Below are positions 35,941-43,873 of a stretch of 64,000 nucleotides of DNA, in pieces (the first letter of the stretch is position 1; every line of letters starts with the position of its first letter). Where the stretch lies: NCBI RefSeq assembly GCF_013377295.1, contig NZ_CP016180.1, positions 868,001 through 932,000 on the forward strand. Reading direction: 5' to 3'. The notes below the pieces were generated by a model that worked only from the letters and a program-made list of their open reading frames with translations, searched no databases and was not told where the DNA came from. The translations under genes were made by a program, and so were the position numbers. Source of the stretch: Pasteurella skyensis. GTDB lineage: Bacteria > Pseudomonadota > Gammaproteobacteria > Enterobacterales > Pasteurellaceae.

Positions 35941-36525
35941 ATGAAAAAACTATTATTAGCCAGTCTATTAGGATTAACTCTGACAACAAGTATTAATGCA
36001 CAAGAGGTAAGTGGAGAAACCAATTTTAAAGTCACTATTCCTGAAGTGTTAGTCTTGTATCATTGGGATGAGGCGCATTTAACTTTTGAGAATATGGCAA
36101 CAAACTATGGCGATACTACAATTCGCAATAAAACAGTAAATTTTGCAGATAATCAACCGTATACTTTAGATGGTGATGTAACTATAACAGACATACCTAG
36201 TTTTAAAAATGATGTCAAAGTAAAATTAAAAAATGCTTAGGCAGTAAGAAGTATTAGTAATGATAAAGTAACTTTAAAGCTAGAAGCTCAACAACCTACT
36301 CTAAAATTAGGAGGAGCAAGCAATGCATCTGAGAGTATTACAATTTCAGATCAGCAACTAAAACTTGGAAGTGAGACTCCTAATGCAACTATTGAGTTAA
36401 AATCACAATGGGCGCCACAACAAGGAGATATTTTATTTAATATGAACTTAGCTGGTGCAACTAAATCTGGTGAATATAAATCAGCAGATAAAGACACCTT
36501 TAAACTTACCTTAACAGGTAAATAA
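35941..36525 (+). pseudogene. Major fimbrial pilin gene with in-frame amber stop
   Basis: ATG 35941, preceded by AGAGGGGAA, encodes a signal peptide (MKKLLLASLLGLTLTTSINA) and a mature N-terminus QEVSGETNFKVTIPEVLVLY. TAG at 36238-36240 follows LKNA. The same frame continues AVRSISNDKVTLKLEAQQPT to TAA at 36523-36525, giving 194 residues if the amber is read. The end FKLTLTGK is the terminal beta strand of chaperone-usher pilins. With the stop, the product loses half of its fold and the whole operon would be without its major subunit unless the stop is suppressed. Confidence 0.75.
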
Positions 36526-36532
36526 TTTCACA

Positions 36533-37054
36533 ATGAAACTATCTATTTCAAAAAAATATGTATTACTTGCTGTGGCATTTGCTACAGCGAGTTTTGTACA
36601 TTCTACGCAAATCGTAGTAAAGAAAAATGGAGAATTGCCTCCACCTCAGTTAGGCATTACACCACCCCGTATTGAAAATACGGTTATGGTTAGCAAAGGA
36701 AAGCGATTAGATAAATCGTTTGTGATTTATAATTATAATCCCACTAAAGCTAAATCCATTAAATTGAGTTTAGTTGATGTAAATAAGGCAAAACGAGCAA
36801 TCAAACCAAGTAAGAAAACCTTAGTGCCGTGGACAATTATTAACCCTAAAAACTTTGTGATTCCACCGAATGGGCAACAAACGGTGCGATTATCGATTCG
36901 ACCGCCGTCAAATTTTCCTAAAAAGACCCATTATGCAATGTTAAAAATTGATAATCATATTGAAAGTCCACTCAATATTGATCAAAAAACTAAATCTATC
37001 ACGGTTACCTTAGGGGCGAGTTATGGATTGCCGATAATTGTGACAACGAAGTAA
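36533..37054 (+). CDS. Periplasmic fimbrial chaperone (short type)
   Basis: 173 residues with a signal peptide (KLSISKKYVLLAVAFATASF, cleavage about residue 25). The mature part is an immunoglobulin-like domain: GITPPRIENTVMVSKGKRLD, SFVIYNYNPTKAKSIKLSL, NFVIPPNGQQTVRLSIRPPS and THYAMLKIDN. This is the N-terminal domain pattern of PapD-type chaperones; the second domain of the usual 230-250-residue proteins is not present, as in some alternate chaperone-usher systems. It holds pilins in the periplasm until they reach the usher. Start 7 bases after the pilin stop. Confidence 0.75.
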   Translation: MKLSISKKYVLLAVAFATASFVHSTQIVVKKNGELPPPQLGITPPRIENTVMVSKGKRLDKSFVIYNYNPTKAKSIKLSLVDVNKAKRAIKPSKKTLVPWTIINPKNFVIPPNGQQTVRLSIRPPSNFPKKTHYAMLKIDNHIESPLNIDQKTKSITVTLGASYGLPIIVTTK

Positions 37055-37141
37055 TGGCGTTTTCTCTTTTACTATAATAACAACAATAATAAAATAAATT
37101 TTTCGATCACTAATTGGATATTAGGGATTGAGGAGAGGGAA

Positions 37142-39757
37142 ATGATTGATTCAATAAAATGTTCAACCAAGCATATCCTCAGTTACGCACTCCTTTTTAC
37201 TGCGATCCCAAATTTGGGTTATGCTCAACAAAATGCAAATATAAATCATAATATTACAAATGAAATTGCATTAGTTGGGCTATTTGTCAATGATAAAGAA
37301 ATTACCAATATTGATGTATTAAAAAATGACAAAGGCTACTATGTACCTTTAGATTTAATTGTTCAAGAAATGGGGATTTCTCCCTCTAATGAAACAGTTA
37401 AAGAGTGGCAATTTCATTTGCCACTGGGCGATGCCAATATACCTAAAACAGAGACGGTTTCTTATCAAAATAGTCTTTATTTGCCTTTAAATGCTCTAAA
37501 ATATTTAGGAATAAATGCCGTTTATAATCAATCGTTACTTGCTATAAAATTGTATATTCCTTGGGATAATAAAAATCCATTTGCACACTCTAAAGCGCTT
37601 TCTAAACAAAAAAAGGCATCTAAACCCAATAAAATTGATTTTTATCCAAAATTATTTGGTTTAGGTGGAATAACAGTGCAAGGCAATGCTAATTTACGTA
37701 AAAAAGGGAAAAGTTCTTCTTATAATAATGGCGTCAATATTGGTTTAGTCGGATATTTAAGCGGAGGATTATGGGGTGCAGATTTAAACTATCAAAATCA
37801 AATCAATCAGTTATCAAATGGAGACGAGCAGAAGAAGGATTCCGTCAGTATTGATAATTTATACTGGGTTAAAGCTGCCGAAAATTGGGCGTTACGAGTA
37901 GGGAATAGTCGTAATAGTTATGGTTTAAGCAGTGATCGTTATACGGGAATAACGTTTGCTTACAGTAATAAATCCATAACCAAACATTTAGCCTATGCAG
38001 GAAGTGGCTCCCAGCAATTATTAAGTAGCAATCATTATTCTTCAATTCGAAATATTGAAGGTATTGGACCTGCTGGAGGGATTGCAGAGTTGCGAGTTAA
38101 TGGACGTCCTATTGCTCGTGTGCGTATTGCATTAGATAAAAAGTATCAATTTATAGGTTTAAATTTAGCAAATTATGATGCGAATAACTATAATGTAGAA
38201 GTTGCTATTTTTGAATATAGCGTATCTGAAGCACCTATTGAAATTTATAAACCTTTTTTATCAACACGACGTTCTAATGTTGCAACAGATGAAGTACTGA
38301 TTGAAGCAGGCTTAGGAAGACAAGGGAATTTATTCAACAAGCGTGACAGTGTCTCGAAAAGCGAAAAAATTATTTCTCATTTATACGGTGAATATGGGCT
38401 AACTAATAATATTGCTGTCCGTGGCAGTGTCACCAAATTAATTGGAGAGAGTCACTTACAACCTTACGAAAAAATGTTTGGATTGAATATAGGGTTACCT
38501 TTTAACGTAAATCTGGATTTATCCTATCAAAATTTAGCCAAAGAGAAAATTTATGACTCTTATTTAAACTATAATAACGATTATTTCTCTATTAATTATA
38601 ATTATCAACATACCTTGTATAAACAAGTGTTGAGCAATATTCAGCAAAAGAGAAGAACTCAGCAACGCCTTAATATTAACTTACACCCTACGGATTATTT
38701 TAACTTAGGGTTACAGGGTAACTATAATAAAATAGACACTAAAGAAACTGATAAATATTTTACCGCTTATCTAAATGCAAGACCTCATAAATATTTTGGG
38801 TTTAATATCCACAGAGATCGAAACAATGATTACCACTACGGAATCAATTGGGATATTATTCCTAACGATACGCATATTAGTGCCGATTGGGATCAAGATA
38901 AACAAGCGTTACACATAAGTAAAAAATTAACAGAAAACTTGGATACAGGGGCTTCTGTCACTCATTGGGAAGAGCAAGAAAGTAACGCTTATCGCGCTTA
39001 TTTAGATTATGAATATAATGATAAACATCAATTTCATACTGCAATAGGCTATTATGATGAGCAGAATAGCTATGATTTTAACTGGCAATATCGCCCTAAT
39101 GATTATGGATCTATTCGTCTTGGTTATCATAAAAATCAGTTGGAAGACGATCAAAATATCGATAATATGGCTCAAGAAATTGAAGATGAAGACTACTTTT
39201 ATTTACAATTTAGTGTAGATTTTCTTAATCAAGATGACAGTATAGATTTTGGTCGTTATAAACCGAGTCATTATGGTACCGTTATTGCAAATCTTAATAC
39301 CAATAATCCACACTCTTTACAACTTGATAAGAAGGTGCAGTTTAAGCTAGATAACTACTTGGTAGATGCTTATAAGATGGCAGATAATCAATATCGGATT
39401 GAAAATATCAAAGAGGGTATTTATAAATTAACTTTCCCAACGGGGAATTTACCTCTGGAATATCAATCAAATAACTTACCAGAGCCAATAATCAAAGTCT
39501 CTAAAGCAGCACCTACTATCGTTGATTACAAATTAGAGGAAACCTTTGGTATTTCAGGACAATTGCTCACTGAAAAAGAGAATGTAAAGATTGAATTTTA
39601 TAAAGAGGATAAAAAAGTCACTGAAACTTATACAGGTGCTTATGGCTACTATCAAGTGATCGGTTTATCAAAAGGGGAGTATATGATTAAAATAGCAGGG
39701 AAGTTGGCTAAAAAAGTGACAGTAAAAGATGCAATATTGTTTGATGTGAATTTATAA
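37142..39757 (+). CDS. Outer-membrane fimbrial usher
   Basis: 871 residues. Signal peptide (about 1-29), N-terminal plug-binding domain with TNEIALVGLFVNDKEITNID and YVPLDLIVQEMGIS. A long beta-barrel follows (about residues 165-690; SRNSYGLSSDRYTGITFAYS, IGPAGGIAELRVNGRPIARV), then C-terminal domains (IYKLTFPTGNLPLEYQSNNL and the last KLAKKVTVKDAILFDV). Length is that of usher proteins. It forms the secretion pore and assembly platform for the pilus, in the outer membrane. It precedes the adhesin gene by 13 bases. Confidence 0.88.
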   Translation: MIDSIKCSTKHILSYALLFTAIPNLGYAQQNANINHNITNEIALVGLFVNDKEITNIDVLKNDKGYYVPLDLIVQEMGISPSNETVKEWQFHLPLGDANIPKTETVSYQNSLYLPLNALKYLGINAVYNQSLLAIKLYIPWDNKNPFAHSKALSKQKKASKPNKIDFYPKLFGLGGITVQGNANLRKKGKSSSYNNGVNIGLVGYLSGGLWGADLNYQNQINQLSNGDEQKKDSVSIDNLYWVKAAENWALRVGNSRNSYGLSSDRYTGITFAYSNKSITKHLAYAGSGSQQLLSSNHYSSIRNIEGIGPAGGIAELRVNGRPIARVRIALDKKYQFIGLNLANYDANNYNVEVAIFEYSVSEAPIEIYKPFLSTRRSNVATDEVLIEAGLGRQGNLFNKRDSVSKSEKIISHLYGEYGLTNNIAVRGSVTKLIGESHLQPYEKMFGLNIGLPFNVNLDLSYQNLAKEKIYDSYLNYNNDYFSINYNYQHTLYKQVLSNIQQKRRTQQRLNINLHPTDYFNLGLQGNYNKIDTKETDKYFTAYLNARPHKYFGFNIHRDRNNDYHYGINWDIIPNDTHISADWDQDKQALHISKKLTENLDTGASVTHWEEQESNAYRAYLDYEYNDKHQFHTAIGYYDEQNSYDFNWQYRPNDYGSIRLGYHKNQLEDDQNIDNMAQEIEDEDYFYLQFSVDFLNQDDSIDFGRYKPSHYGTVIANLNTNNPHSLQLDKKVQFKLDNYLVDAYKMADNQYRIENIKEGIYKLTFPTGNLPLEYQSNNLPEPIIKVSKAAPTIVDYKLEETFGISGQLLTEKENVKIEFYKEDKKVTETYTGAYGYYQVIGLSKGEYMIKIAGKLAKKVTVKDAILFDVNL

Positions 39758-39770
39758 GGAAAGCCTCATT

Positions 39771-40544
39771 ATGATAAAAAAATTATGTATAATCAGTTTG
39801 TTATGTATATCAAATAGTACTTTTTCAAAAATTCCATTATGCAGAAATTCTATTGCAGAGAGTTGGAATAATGCAAAAAAAATTCATTCTGAATGGTGGA
39901 ATGTAGTTTATTCTCCTATAAAAGTTTGTAGGTTGAATAATAACTCTCACATTAAATATGATGCGACAGACCTATTAAATTCAGCTTCCAGCAATAATAG
40001 TGGCGCTGTGATTGCTTTTGGTAATGCATCACCTCAAGTACATAATTATGGAGTATCTAGTGTTACTTTGGATAGCAATTTGAACCTATCTAATATTTCA
40101 CTGACAGCCCCTCCTTATTATTTACAAAAAGAGGCAAATAATAAAAACTATCCGAATGGAAATGAAGGTATTTTTCGTTTTTATACTCAAGTTTTGAACA
40201 GTTCTTGTGAAAAAGATCCTTTAGGATACAAATGGATTAGAGAAAAATGGCAAGATTCATTTTTTAGTCAGTTGAAAATTAATGGTAGTAATATTGTATC
40301 ATCTAACACTGAACAAAGTTTTGCAAAAGCAACAAATGTGATTTTAAATAATAATGGCAGTGAAATAAAAGCAGATGTTGAGTTTATAGAAGGCTTAAAA
40401 CACCAAACCGATAATTGGAAAAAAAAGTTCCTCAATTTTGATGATATGTGTAGTATGGATGTTTATGTAAAATTTCAACTAAAACCAAACCAATCACCAA
40501 ATTTTAAACACTCTGGTAGCTATAATTTAAAATTTACTAAATAG
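39771..40544 (+). CDS. Putative fimbrial tip adhesin
   Basis: 257 residues with an N-terminal signal peptide (MIKKLCIISLLCISNSTFS). Mature part is Asn/Ser-rich beta (DATDLLNSASSNNSGAVIAF, HNYGVSSVTLDSNLNLSNIS), with cysteines near residues 24, 48, 145 and 227 that could form disulfides. The last residues HSGSYNLKFTK match a donor-strand-type pilin end. Last gene of the four-gene operon, where the tip adhesin usually lies. The receptor is unknown. The dif site lies just 48 bases after its stop. Confidence 0.65.
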   Translation: MIKKLCIISLLCISNSTFSKIPLCRNSIAESWNNAKKIHSEWWNVVYSPIKVCRLNNNSHIKYDATDLLNSASSNNSGAVIAFGNASPQVHNYGVSSVTLDSNLNLSNISLTAPPYYLQKEANNKNYPNGNEGIFRFYTQVLNSSCEKDPLGYKWIREKWQDSFFSQLKINGSNIVSSNTEQSFAKATNVILNNNGSEIKADVEFIEGLKHQTDNWKKKFLNFDDMCSMDVYVKFQLKPNQSPNFKHSGSYNLKFTK

Positions 40545-40592
40545 AGTAATTTCCTTTAATCATTATCTAAGAATAAAAGATTTATAATTTCT

Positions 40593-40620
40593 ATTTAACA
40601 TAATATACATTATGCGAAGT
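40593..40620 (+). other. dif: dif-type XerC/XerD recombination site
   Basis: 28 bp with arms ATTTAACATAA and TTATGCGAAGT around the 6-bp centre TATACA. Against E. coli dif (arms ATTTAACATAA and TTATGCGCACC in this orientation) the XerD arm is identical and the XerC arm matches at 8 of 11. The site marks the replication terminus, where XerCD resolves chromosome dimers. It is also the attachment site of the neighbouring filamentous prophage. Confidence 0.85.
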
Positions 40621-40628
40621 TTAGGAGA

Positions 40629-40922
40629 TTAATATTCATCAACAGGAATAAGTACAATATCATTAAGCTGTATATTATCTAAATAAGAACTTACTTTAAA
40701 TGATAAAGGATGTAAATAATAAAATCCTTCAGGATAAGGCTCAGAGCCGTCAGGAACCTTTATCTTAAATTCTGAAGGGTAAGGTTTACCTAAATGAATA
40801 TAAGCCTGCTGAGTCTTAATGTGCCACTCTTTGCCCGTTTTTTCACTTACCCCAGAACGCTCAACAACTTTTGAGTCAGGTAAAATTTCAACTTTTAACA
40901 AATAATTTGATAGATCTTTCAT
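40629..40922 (-). CDS. Phage single-stranded DNA-binding protein (gene V type)
   Basis: 97 residues. The helix-destabilising protein signature is TGKEWHIKTQQAYIHLGKPY and PYPEGFYYLHPLSFKVSSYL, then LNDIVLIPVDEY at the end. These match filamentous-phage gene V-type proteins, which coat plus-strand DNA and hold it for packaging. It directly follows the RepII gene (14 bases) on the minus strand and ends 8 bases from dif. Confidence 0.85.
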   Translation of the reverse strand: MKDLSNYLLKVEILPDSKVVERSGVSEKTGKEWHIKTQQAYIHLGKPYPSEFKIKVPDGSEPYPEGFYYLHPLSFKVSSYLDNIQLNDIVLIPVDEY

Positions 40923-40936
40923 TAATTAACGCTCCT

Positions 40937-42193
40937 TTAAGCTGCTTTTAAATATGTGTAATTTGGTTCAATATACCAAGATGGTTTTTGATGGGTGAAA
41001 TCAATTTCTACTAATTTCATAAACGGAATAATATTATTTTTTTCTTTAGATTTTAAATTTTGTAATTGTGCTTTTGTAAGACCGATCGCCATTAAATCAT
41101 ACAAATTACGTCTAAAAGTCTCACGAGACATAGAGCGATAAACGTTATCATAACCACGATCTAATAATCTCTCATAAAACCCATACAAACGATCTGCTTT
41201 TGAATAACTAACATTACCCTTAGGGGTGATTTTTAAATAATTTTTACGTAATAAATTAATAATTTTTTCTTCATTATAAACATTCATTTTTGTTTCTCCA
41301 ATCGCATCAAATATATCTTTAAAAGCTTCTATCCATAAATCTTTTATTAAATCTTCACCATTTTTTTCATAAGCTTTTTGATAATTAATTAAATCAAACA
41401 AATTTCTTGGTATATGTTTATCATTTAAATAACGTTGTAATAATCTAGCTTCAAATCTAACACATTTCTTTGCAAATTCTTGTAATCTAATATCAGTTAA
41501 AATATTTAATGAGTTCATTAAATAAGGAGATTTACACTTCATCAATTGGTTTTGAAGCTCCCCTATTCTTCTATGTAATTCATAACCTTTTAAATAGGCT
41601 TTTAATGTTCTTCTACGGCTTCCTGTGTTCCAGCATACTGTTGTTTCATAATCACGGTTAAATCTAGTTTGTTTTGATTGACCTGAATGAATATTTTTTA
41701 AAAATGCAATTAACTGTTTTTGTAGGCTATCATTAGGAATATGAGCAGAATAAGTAACATCAATCCAATCAACTGTTGCAGAGGATATATCTAACATTTC
41801 ATAAAGTTCAGGACGACCAACAGCAAGAGTATTCAACATTTCAAAAGCACAAAGTTCAATATTTGTCGAACCGAAAACATTATGACCCTGTAATAGTTTC
41901 GCTGGGCTTGCTTTTAATTCTAAAAAAGGCATTTTTGAAAGATTATCACTCCCCTGCCATATCTTTATTGCTAAAGTTGAAAAATGGCTTGGTAATTGTT
42001 CATAAGGATGGCGAAGTTCTGAAAGGTGTAAATCACCGTCAATTTCAAAAGAAACATTGCCAGCTGATAATTTTAATCCTGATTTTTTAGCAATAACTTC
42101 TAAAGACGTTTTTAAAAAAGCAGTCTCCCCATCATTAAGGATGAGCAATTCACTTTCTTTAAAACTAATAGAAATTTTCAAAAAATCAATCAT
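40937..42193 (-). CDS. Phage replication initiator, gene II/X family
   Basis: 418 residues, complete. N-terminal half has the Phage_CRI pattern: FNRDYETTVCWNTGSRRRTL, KAYLKGYELHRRIGELQNQ and RLQEFAKKCVRFEARLLQRY. The C-terminal G2P-like domain runs from about residue 300 (ADRLYGFYERLLDRGYDNVY, SRETFRRNLYDLMAIGL). RepII cuts the plus-strand origin and drives rolling-circle replication. It is divergent from the XRE gene, with an 11-bp triple repeat between. Confidence 0.85.
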   Translation of the reverse strand: MIDFLKISISFKESELLILNDGETAFLKTSLEVIAKKSGLKLSAGNVSFEIDGDLHLSELRHPYEQLPSHFSTLAIKIWQGSDNLSKMPFLELKASPAKLLQGHNVFGSTNIELCAFEMLNTLAVGRPELYEMLDISSATVDWIDVTYSAHIPNDSLQKQLIAFLKNIHSGQSKQTRFNRDYETTVCWNTGSRRRTLKAYLKGYELHRRIGELQNQLMKCKSPYLMNSLNILTDIRLQEFAKKCVRFEARLLQRYLNDKHIPRNLFDLINYQKAYEKNGEDLIKDLWIEAFKDIFDAIGETKMNVYNEEKIINLLRKNYLKITPKGNVSYSKADRLYGFYERLLDRGYDNVYRSMSRETFRRNLYDLMAIGLTKAQLQNLKSKEKNNIIPFMKLVEIDFTHQKPSWYIEPNYTYLKAA

Positions 42194-42283
42194 TAAAATT
42201 CTTCATTTAGGAAACTTAATGTAAACAAGTATATTAGTAACATATTATAAATGCAAATTTTTGTATTAAAATAATAAAATATG

Positions 42284-42316
42284 AAAAAAACTATAAAAAA
42301 ACTATAAAAAAACTAT
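42284..42316. repeat. Three exact 11-bp direct repeats, candidate operator
   Basis: AAAAAAACTAT occurs three times head to tail (42284-42294, 42295-42305, 42306-42316), partly continued by ACTG. The spacing of one helical turn puts all copies on one face of the DNA. It sits between the divergent RepII and XRE promoters, about 38 bases before the XRE start, so it is a likely binding site for the repressor, comparable to RstR operators. Confidence 0.65.
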
Positions 42317-42353
42317 ACTGAATAATACAAAAAAAAACATAAAAGAGAGTTAT

Positions 42354-42680
42354 ATGAAACATATCGGTGAAAATATCAAACATATTCGTAAATCAGCAGG
42401 AATAAGCCAACAAGATTTAGCAGATATGAGCGGAATATCAAAAGGGCAAATATCAAAATTAGAAAGCGGTGAACAAAATAACCCACAAATAAATACAGTA
42501 GTTTCAATAGCTGCTAATTTAGGAGTTGCAATAGAAGAAATTATCTATGGTGAAAAAACCGAAAGTTTCTCATATTTAGAAAAAGCATTAAAAGAATTAC
42601 CTGAAGAAGATCAATACGCTATAAAACAGCTAATAAAAACTTGGTTAATAATGCGAAAATCTGAAAAGATAGAATTTTAG
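42354..42680 (+). CDS. XRE-family phage repressor
   Basis: 108 residues. Helix-turn-helix at the N-terminus: IGENIKHIRKSAGISQQDLA, DMSGISKGQISKLESGEQNN and VVSIAANLGVAIEEIIYGE. The C-terminal 40 residues are acidic and helical and may serve for dimerisation. Divergent from RepII, as RstR is from RstA in CTX phage; expected to block replication of the element and to give immunity to related phage. A good AAAGAGAG precedes ATG 42354. Confidence 0.85.
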   Translation: MKHIGENIKHIRKSAGISQQDLADMSGISKGQISKLESGEQNNPQINTVVSIAANLGVAIEEIIYGEKTESFSYLEKALKELPEEDQYAIKQLIKTWLIMRKSEKIEF

Positions 42681-43080
42681 AATTGTTTAAAAAAAAAAGC
42701 TATTTTGTCTCAAAATGAGACAAGAGTCCACTATTACTATTAGAGTCCACTATTAAAGATAGTGGACGGAGCAAATTCAACTTAATTCTATAATTCAAAC
42801 ATTTTTTAAGATTATATATCGGAATTTGGTCTAATAGGGGGTGAGTATTTTCTTGTTTTCTGAAAAACATTTTTACGCACAACTAATTCATTTTTTCAAA
42901 TAAATATCCAAGCTACGCTTACGCTATATCAAGGGGCAAGCCCCTTAATAATCCCCTTTATCATCAAAAATAAGTCATTTTTATACCGCTTTTGGCGTGC
43001 TGCGGCAAATCCGCTGCACGCTTAAAGCGGTATTTTTAACTATATTATTTATAAATATGGTTATATTTGGAAGGGAAAGA
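42681..43080. other. Hairpin-rich phage non-coding region
   Basis: No gene. It includes a stem in TTTTGTCTCAAAATGAGACAAG (42703-42724), the word GAGTCCACTATTA repeated at 42725 and 42742 followed by ATAGTGGAC, hairpin AAGGGGC-aa-GCCCCTT (42931-42946) and a large imperfect stem of about 23 bp (42983-43033). The last has outer arms ATACCGCTTT / AAAGCGGTAT and inner arms GCGTGC / GCACGC, with loop CAAAT. These are candidates for the origin, packaging signal and terminator of the element. Confidence 0.6.
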
Positions 43081-43176
43081 ACATCGCATAATGCAGATTA
43101 TGTATAAATTTTCGCACTATTAAAAAATGGTATAGCACTCAAATTCAACATAATCTTGATATACATTATGCGAAGT
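43081..43176. other. Folded two-site attP/attR of the satellite phage
   Basis: Site 2 (43081-43108): arms ACATCGCATAA and TTATGTATAAA, centre TGCAGA. Site 1 (43143-43176): arms ATTCAACATAA and TTATGCGAAGT, centre of 12 bp. The outer arms can pair at 10 of 11 positions and the inner parts (TTATGTATAAATTTT..GCACTAT with ATAGCAC..AAATTCAACATAA) form the upper stem, leaving the two centres unpaired. This is the CTX-type single-stranded attP architecture. Confidence 0.75.
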
Positions 43177-43369
43177 TAAGGTTATATAAAATGACTGTAT
43201 AAAACTGTAGGAAATTTGAATATGTTATTCTTTGAAATTGGCATTATGATTAATTTATGTTTTATGGCATATTTAATTGTATGCTTCGTGCATTTAGTAA
43301 AACATAAATAATATAGCGGTACACGATCCTGTAAAAAATTTGCAAATTTTTGCTTAAATCATACCGCTT
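43143..43369. repeat. Inverted-repeat copy 2 (paired with 23440-23670)
   Basis: Contains the degenerate dif, the second copy of the 29-codon gene and a convergent uptake-signal pair (43314-43369, AGCGGTAC..GATC and ATCATACCGCTT flanking AAATTTGCAAATTTTT). The two copies are almost identical and lie in opposite orientation, about 19.5 kb apart. Confidence 0.85.
43222..43311 (+). CDS. 29-residue single-span membrane peptide, copy 2
   Basis: Identical in DNA to the copy at 23504-23593. Starts MLFFEIGIMINLCFMAYLIV, ends CFVHLVKHK. The ribosome site TAGGAAA lies about 9 bases upstream. It is on the host side of the att site, so it was probably a host small protein duplicated with the flank, not a phage gene; this is inference. 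Confidence 0.5.
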   Translation: MLFFEIGIMINLCFMAYLIVCFVHLVKHK

Positions 43370-43462
43370 ATTTTATTACTTTAAATGTTGGAAAACATAA
43401 TATATATGATATATTTTAACCCAATATTCATCTTCTGTTTTCAATATAAAAAAATAACCTTA

Positions 43463-43873
43463 TTATTTTTCTTTTAACATTGCTTTAAGCTTTTTATATC
43501 TTTGTTCTGCTATTTTTTTATAATCATCGCTTTCAAAAAATTCAATGTATTTAATTAAAATATTATCTAATTTTAATATTTCTTTATCAAAGTCTAATTC
43601 ATAACTCCATTTTGAAGATTCTTTTGATTTAGTTTCTTTTGCTTGTTTAAAATACTCGCCTAACTCACCAATCTTTTTATAATCATTTTCTAATTCTTCT
43701 TTATTAAAAGGTATAGAAAAATCTTTTTCATAAACTTCATAAAGTAACTTAACAAGTGCAATACCTGCTTGTTTTGCAATAACTACTAAATGATGCTTTT
43801 CTTTTGTCACAAAATCAAAGCCTACATCAAATGCACGTATTGGATCATAAAAATAAAAACTGTTCTTTTTCAT
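43463..43873 (-). CDS. Hypothetical protein
   Basis: 136 residues, soluble, helical and charged. Opens MKKNSFYFYDPIRAFDVGFD, ends LKAMLKEK, with a predicted coiled region in the middle (FNKEELENDYKKIGELGEYF). ATG 43873 is preceded by AGGAG. No family recognised. It lies between the phage repeat and the origin-like region and may belong to either. Confidence 0.5.
   Translation of the reverse strand: MKKNSFYFYDPIRAFDVGFDFVTKEKHHLVVIAKQAGIALVKLLYEVYEKDFSIPFNKEELENDYKKIGELGEYFKQAKETKSKESSKWSYELDFDKEILKLDNILIKYIEFFESDDYKKIAEQRYKKLKAMLKEK

Larger units (their letters stand above)
40593..43176. mobile_element. Satellite-like filamentous prophage at dif
   Basis: About 2.6 kb between the intact dif and a degenerate dif (43143-43176, centre 12 bp). 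Gene content is only ssDNA-binding protein, RepII and a divergent XRE repressor, plus a hairpin-rich region and folded attP. This matches the RS1 satellite of CTX phage (repressor, replication, integration/ssDNA-binding functions, no capsid genes). Either it is a true satellite using a helper, or a prophage that lost its coat genes; the compact and complete replication module favours the former. Confidence 0.65.
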
